A stretch of 64,000 nt of DNA from Tubiluchus corallicola (Eukaryota > Priapulida > Priapulimorpha > Priapulimorphida > Tubiluchidae), in NCBI GenBank assembly GCA_030141605.1, contig JAQGDQ010000901.1, positions 18,128-82,127 of the forward strand, given 5' to 3'. The notes beneath the pieces were generated by a model, which saw only the letters and a program-made list of their open reading frames with translations, searched no databases and was not told the origin of the DNA. Positions 60,692 through 64,000 of this stretch are shown here, piece by piece. The position numbers and the translations under genes were made by a program. Each line of letters begins with the position of its first letter. Positions within the stretch are counted from its first letter, which is position 1.

Positions 60692-63600
60692 ATGGTTAGC
60701 TTTAATTGTACTAAGTGTAATAAAACTTGCAAAGCAAATCAAAACTCAATTCAATGTGATGTGTGTTCCCTCTGGACACATCTAAAGTGTACAATGTTGT
60801 CTCATCATGAATTTGTAAATTTAGCAAATTCTAATGACAGTTACTTCTGCCAGCAATGCATTAATGATGTGCTTCCTTTGCAGTTCATTGATGATGATGA
60901 ATTTATGGAAATGACTAATCACTATCAATTTTCTAATTTTGTAAAAGATTTATCTTGCTTTTCATCAATTTATGACTCTTCTTCGCTAGTCCACTGTAAT
61001 AGAGATGATACAGACATCGACAATTATAGACTTCAGTATAACAGCAAATACATTAATCTTGCAAATCTGAGTAGTGATAAATCCACAGATAAAGCAAACA
61101 ATGACACATTTATAATACACTTTAACACATCAAGTTTGAGGAAATACTATTCAGACATGACTGATACATTAACACAATTTCAAAAAATGCCTGAGTTAAT
61201 AGCGATCTCGGAAACCAGAATTCACGAATCTGACACTTTTTTATGTAACATTCCAGGATATTCTTTCTTACACTATGATTCCAATACAGCTGCTGGTGGC
61301 GTAGGTGTGTATGTAAAATCTAGTCTCAATTTTAAAATTAAACCTGAATACAAAATAAGAACTTGTAAAAATGTTATTGTTAATGGGATTAGTACAACTA
61401 GTAGACTAGCACTTGAGGACCTGTGGCTCGAAATTGCTTCCACCGATAACAAAAAATCTTTCATATTTGGAGTAATATATAGGCATCCAAACACCCCAGT
61501 CGAACATTTTCATGACGAATTAGAATCAGTTCTTTGCACTATCAACTCCACAGGCAAACCAGCTTATATATGTGGAGACATTAATATAGATTTATATCAA
61601 CATGATAACAAGCCATTTATTAACAAGTATCTCAACATGCTCTTCTCAAATCAATTTACACCAATTATCACGCGACCAACTAGAATTACTCCAACGTCAC
61701 ACACCTTAATTGATCATATTTATACTAATAATCTTTCTACACCCATCACATCTGGCATCATTACTAACCCCATTGCGGACCACTTGCCAATATTTGCCAT
61801 TATAAGAAATACTAATCTCCTGCACAACAAGATTAAAAAATCAGTCAGATGTACGAGATCATTCAATCAAGGTAACTTTTTAAGCGAGCTTCAAGTTAAT
61901 ATAAGTAACCTAACACTGAATGATGGCGAAGCAGACATACACTCTTACTGCTCACAATTCATGGACTCGTTTAAAACATTACTTGATAAACATGCCCCAC
62001 TCAAAACGTTATCAAGGAAAAACTCAAAAACTATAGCTAAACCATGGATCACTCCCGGCATTCTTAATTCTATTAAAACAAGAAGCCGTATGTATACAAC
62101 ACACAAGTTATCCAACTCGCTGTATAAGCAAAATTTATATAAAACATATTCTAACAAACTTAATCACATCAAACATGCATCCAAAAAGAAGTATTACTCC
62201 CAGATCTTGGTTGCAAACAAAAATAACATGAAACAAACTTGGAGCACTATCAATGAACTTCTCAAAATTAAAAAAAGGACAGCTAGTATAATGCCAACTA
62301 AAGTTCGTTACCAAGGCACAACCTCGTGTGACCCGCACCATAAAGCTAATGCTTTTAACAGTTTTTTTGCAAACATTGGTATATCACTGGCATCACGCAT
62401 AACACAACCCGAAAACTGTAAGTATACAGACTATTTAATGCATCCCCAAGAAAATTCTTTCTATATCACACCAGTTAGCGAAATCGAGATTTCCCAAGCT
62501 ATTGATAGACTAGATCCCAATAAAGCAAAAGGCCCTTATGACATCCCAATTACATATTTTAAAATGTCTAAAAACATAATTTTAGCTCCGCTTACAAATC
62601 TGTTTAATGCGTCAATTCTGACTGGGACATTCCCCGACACTTTAAAACTGGCAAAAGTAATCCCCATATATAAAAAAGATGATCCAAATGAGCTGAACAA
62701 CTACCGACCTATCTCACTCATATCACCCATTGCCAAAATTTTTGAGTCAATTTTATATAAACGCCTGATGACATATTTAATCAAAAATGATACAATATCA
62801 TGTTTTCAATTCGGTTTCCGCAAAAATCATTCCACAATATTAGCAACTGCTGAAATCATAGACAATCTTCTGACAAACCTAGACAATAAATTACTTACCT
62901 GCGGCATTTTTCTTGATTTAACAAAAGCTTTTGACACCGTTCAACACGACATTTTACTCAACAAAATGGACTATTATGGTATCCGTGGAATCACGCAAAA
63001 ACTATTCCAGTCATATCTTACAAACAGACACCAGTTTACGGTTGTTGACAATTTTGCCTCTGACCGATGCTCAATTCAGTGTGGTGTACCTCAAGGATCC
63101 ACCTTGGGTCCACTTCTTTTCCTGATATATATAAATGACCTCCCTCTTTGTACTAACATGCAAACACGACTTTTTGCTGATGACACTAACCTCTTCTTAG
63201 CAGACAACGATACGCAAAATCTTGAGCTTAGAAGTAATGAAGAATTGATCAAAATTAACACATGGATGCGTACAAATAAGTTAACAGTAAACTATAATAA
63301 AACAAAATTTATGATCATAAGAAATAAATTTGAAAACAATGAAAACTCCATTATAACAGTATCCATGCAAGACTGTTTATTAGAACAAGTATCAGACATA
63401 AAATATCTGGGCGTCTACATAGATGACACCCTTAATTGGTCAACACACATAAAAAATATTACCTACAAAGTAAGCAAAGTTACAGGTATATTTATTAAAT
63501 TGAGGCATTACTTGAGCACGGATATACTAAAAATGATTTACTTTGCCATTGTGTACCCACACATTAACTATTGTATCTTATCGTGGGGCACAGCAAAAAA

Positions 63601-64000
63601 ATCTGTTTTGAAACCTCTTACATCAGCACATAACAAAATTATCAAAACAATGACTTTTGCTGGGTTCCGAGATCATGCTACCCCTTCCTATTATGCTTTG
63701 CAATTATTAAAAATTAATGAAATTTATAAGCTTGAGTTAGCGAAATTCATGTTCAAGTATAAAAAGTGCATTCTACCTAAATTATATGGCAATTATTTCA
63801 AAAAGATTAGTGACGTTCACCAGTATTCTACGAGAGCAGCTACCAAACAAAACTATTTTCAGGAAAGATTTAACACAACAAAAGGTCTACAAACTTTAAA
63901 ACATAATGGTACAATTCTATGGAATACTCTTTCAGATGATCTTAAGCAATCGACTAGTATCTATCAGTTAAGTAAATTATATAAATGTCAACTCTTGCAA
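60692..64000 (+). CDS. Non-LTR retrotransposon ORF2: PHD finger, endonuclease, reverse transcriptase (3' partial)
   Basis: The frame is open for 1103 codons from ATG 60692 to the window end. Residues 6-56 form a perfect C4HC3 PHD-type zinc pattern (Cys6, 9, 22, 25, His30, Cys33, 53, 56). An APE-type endonuclease follows, with FNTSSL, AISETRI, GGVGVYV, YICGDINIDL, LIDHIYT and ADHLPIF. The RT domain includes LAKVIPIYKKDD, NNYRPISLIS, FGFRKNHST, FLDLTKAFDTV, GVPQGSTLGPLLF and a catalytic FADD box (residues 828-831; many relatives have YADD). A C-terminal LWNTL box is near the edge. The enzyme nicks target DNA and reverse-transcribes element RNA there. No defect is seen in the visible part. Confidence 0.93.
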   Translation, partial: MVSFNCTKCNKTCKANQNSIQCDVCSLWTHLKCTMLSHHEFVNLANSNDSYFCQQCINDVLPLQFIDDDEFMEMTNHYQFSNFVKDLSCFSSIYDSSSLVHCNRDDTDIDNYRLQYNSKYINLANLSSDKSTDKANNDTFIIHFNTSSLRKYYSDMTDTLTQFQKMPELIAISETRIHESDTFLCNIPGYSFLHYDSNTAAGGVGVYVKSSLNFKIKPEYKIRTCKNVIVNGISTTSRLALEDLWLEIASTDNKKSFIFGVIYRHPNTPVEHFHDELESVLCTINSTGKPAYICGDINIDLYQHDNKPFINKYLNMLFSNQFTPIITRPTRITPTSHTLIDHIYTNNLSTPITSGIITNPIADHLPIFAIIRNTNLLHNKIKKSVRCTRSFNQGNFLSELQVNISNLTLNDGEADIHSYCSQFMDSFKTLLDKHAPLKTLSRKNSKTIAKPWITPGILNSIKTRSRMYTTHKLSNSLYKQNLYKTYSNKLNHIKHASKKKYYSQILVANKNNMKQTWSTINELLKIKKRTASIMPTKVRYQGTTSCDPHHKANAFNSFFANIGISLASRITQPENCKYTDYLMHPQENSFYITPVSEIEISQAIDRLDPNKAKGPYDIPITYFKMSKNIILAPLTNLFNASILTGTFPDTLKLAKVIPIYKKDDPNELNNYRPISLISPIAKIFESILYKRLMTYLIKNDTISCFQFGFRKNHSTILATAEIIDNLLTNLDNKLLTCGIFLDLTKAFDTVQHDILLNKMDYYGIRGITQKLFQSYLTNRHQFTVVDNFASDRCSIQCGVPQGSTLGPLLFLIYINDLPLCTNMQTRLFADDTNLFLADNDTQNLELRSNEELIKINTWMRTNKLTVNYNKTKFMIIRNKFENNENSIITVSMQDCLLEQVSDIKYLGVYIDDTLNWSTHIKNITYKVSKVTGIFIKLRHYLSTDILKMIYFAIVYPHINYCILSWGTAKKSVLKPLTSAHNKIIKTMTFAGFRDHATPSYYALQLLKINEIYKLELAKFMFKYKKCILPKLYGNYFKKISDVHQYSTRAATKQNYFQERFNTTKGLQTLKHNGTILWNTLSDDLKQSTSIYQLSKLYKCQLLQ

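Larger units (their letters stand above)
59487..64000 (+). mobile_element. CR1/Jockey-group non-LTR retrotransposon, apparently intact, 3' end outside window
   Basis: Two consecutive open frames, ORF1 and ORF2, are 37 bp apart with no stop or frameshift, and ORF2 is still open at the window edge. The 5' boundary is a guess: a change toward G+C-richer sequence with GGTGGCGC words begins around 59487 and probably marks the 5' untranslated region. Clade placement (CR1, L2, Daphne or related) needs a phylogeny. Confidence 0.85.

Noticed and set aside
1-64000. CRISPR arrays, bacterial operons, tRNA or rRNA genes
   Set aside because: Nothing of the kind is visible; introns, transposon types and gene families are eukaryotic, and no tRNA cloverleaf or rRNA segment was recognised by eye.

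Overview
The window is AT-rich metazoan nuclear DNA: spliced genes with GT-AG introns, long intergenic gaps and many transposable elements. A SHARK-type tyrosine kinase (SH2-ankyrin-SH2-kinase), a family known from sponges, cnidarians and arthropods and absent from vertebrates, points to an invertebrate. The sequence alone does not settle the phylum.

Layout. 1-4824: 3' part of a Ty3/gypsy-type LTR retrotransposon whose pol carries integrase BEFORE reverse transcriptase (Gmr1-like order), with its polypurine tract and probable 3' LTR. 4825-12266: mostly featureless, with one small two-exon gene of unknown function on the minus strand (8071-9113). 12267-32753: two paralogous retinol-dehydrogenase-like SDR genes placed tail to tail, an 8-exon gene on + and a 7-exon gene on -. 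Their exon phases match closely, but one intron is present in only one copy, and the minus gene has a GC-AG intron. Their introns hold a mariner-like element with target-site duplication, a non-LTR RT relic, a non-autonomous hAT-like element and an unclassified 1.5-kb repeat. 33184-35732: a foldback element (long inverted arms, AT-rich core) joined to a GT-rich minisatellite, sitting between the divergently transcribed SDR gene and SHARK. 36382-40591: SHARK in two coding exons. 42977-44506: an aspartyl/asparaginyl beta-hydroxylase in one uninterrupted coding exon. 45861-49439: a CINP orthologue in four exons on -. 50876-53452: a hAT-like MITE and the second copy of the dispersed 1.4-1.5-kb repeat. 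54632-56866: a full-length, intronless RAD54L on -. 57063-59183: retroelement debris, tandem repeats and a palindromic MITE. 59779-64000: an apparently intact CR1/Jockey-group non-LTR retrotransposon with a coiled-coil/RRM-type ORF1 and a PHD-endonuclease-RT ORF2 that runs off the window.

The host genes form no operon or single pathway. CINP and RAD54L both act in genome maintenance (checkpoint and homologous recombination), but they lie about 5 kb apart in the same orientation and a functional link is not implied. Most of the unusual content is in mobile elements: the reordered pol, the PHD-fused ORF2 and the foldback/minisatellite composite. The SDR pair's changing splice architecture and the intronless RAD54L are the most interesting host features. 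All gene calls rest on reading the translated sequence, recognising family motifs and checking splice phases by hand. No database search was run.
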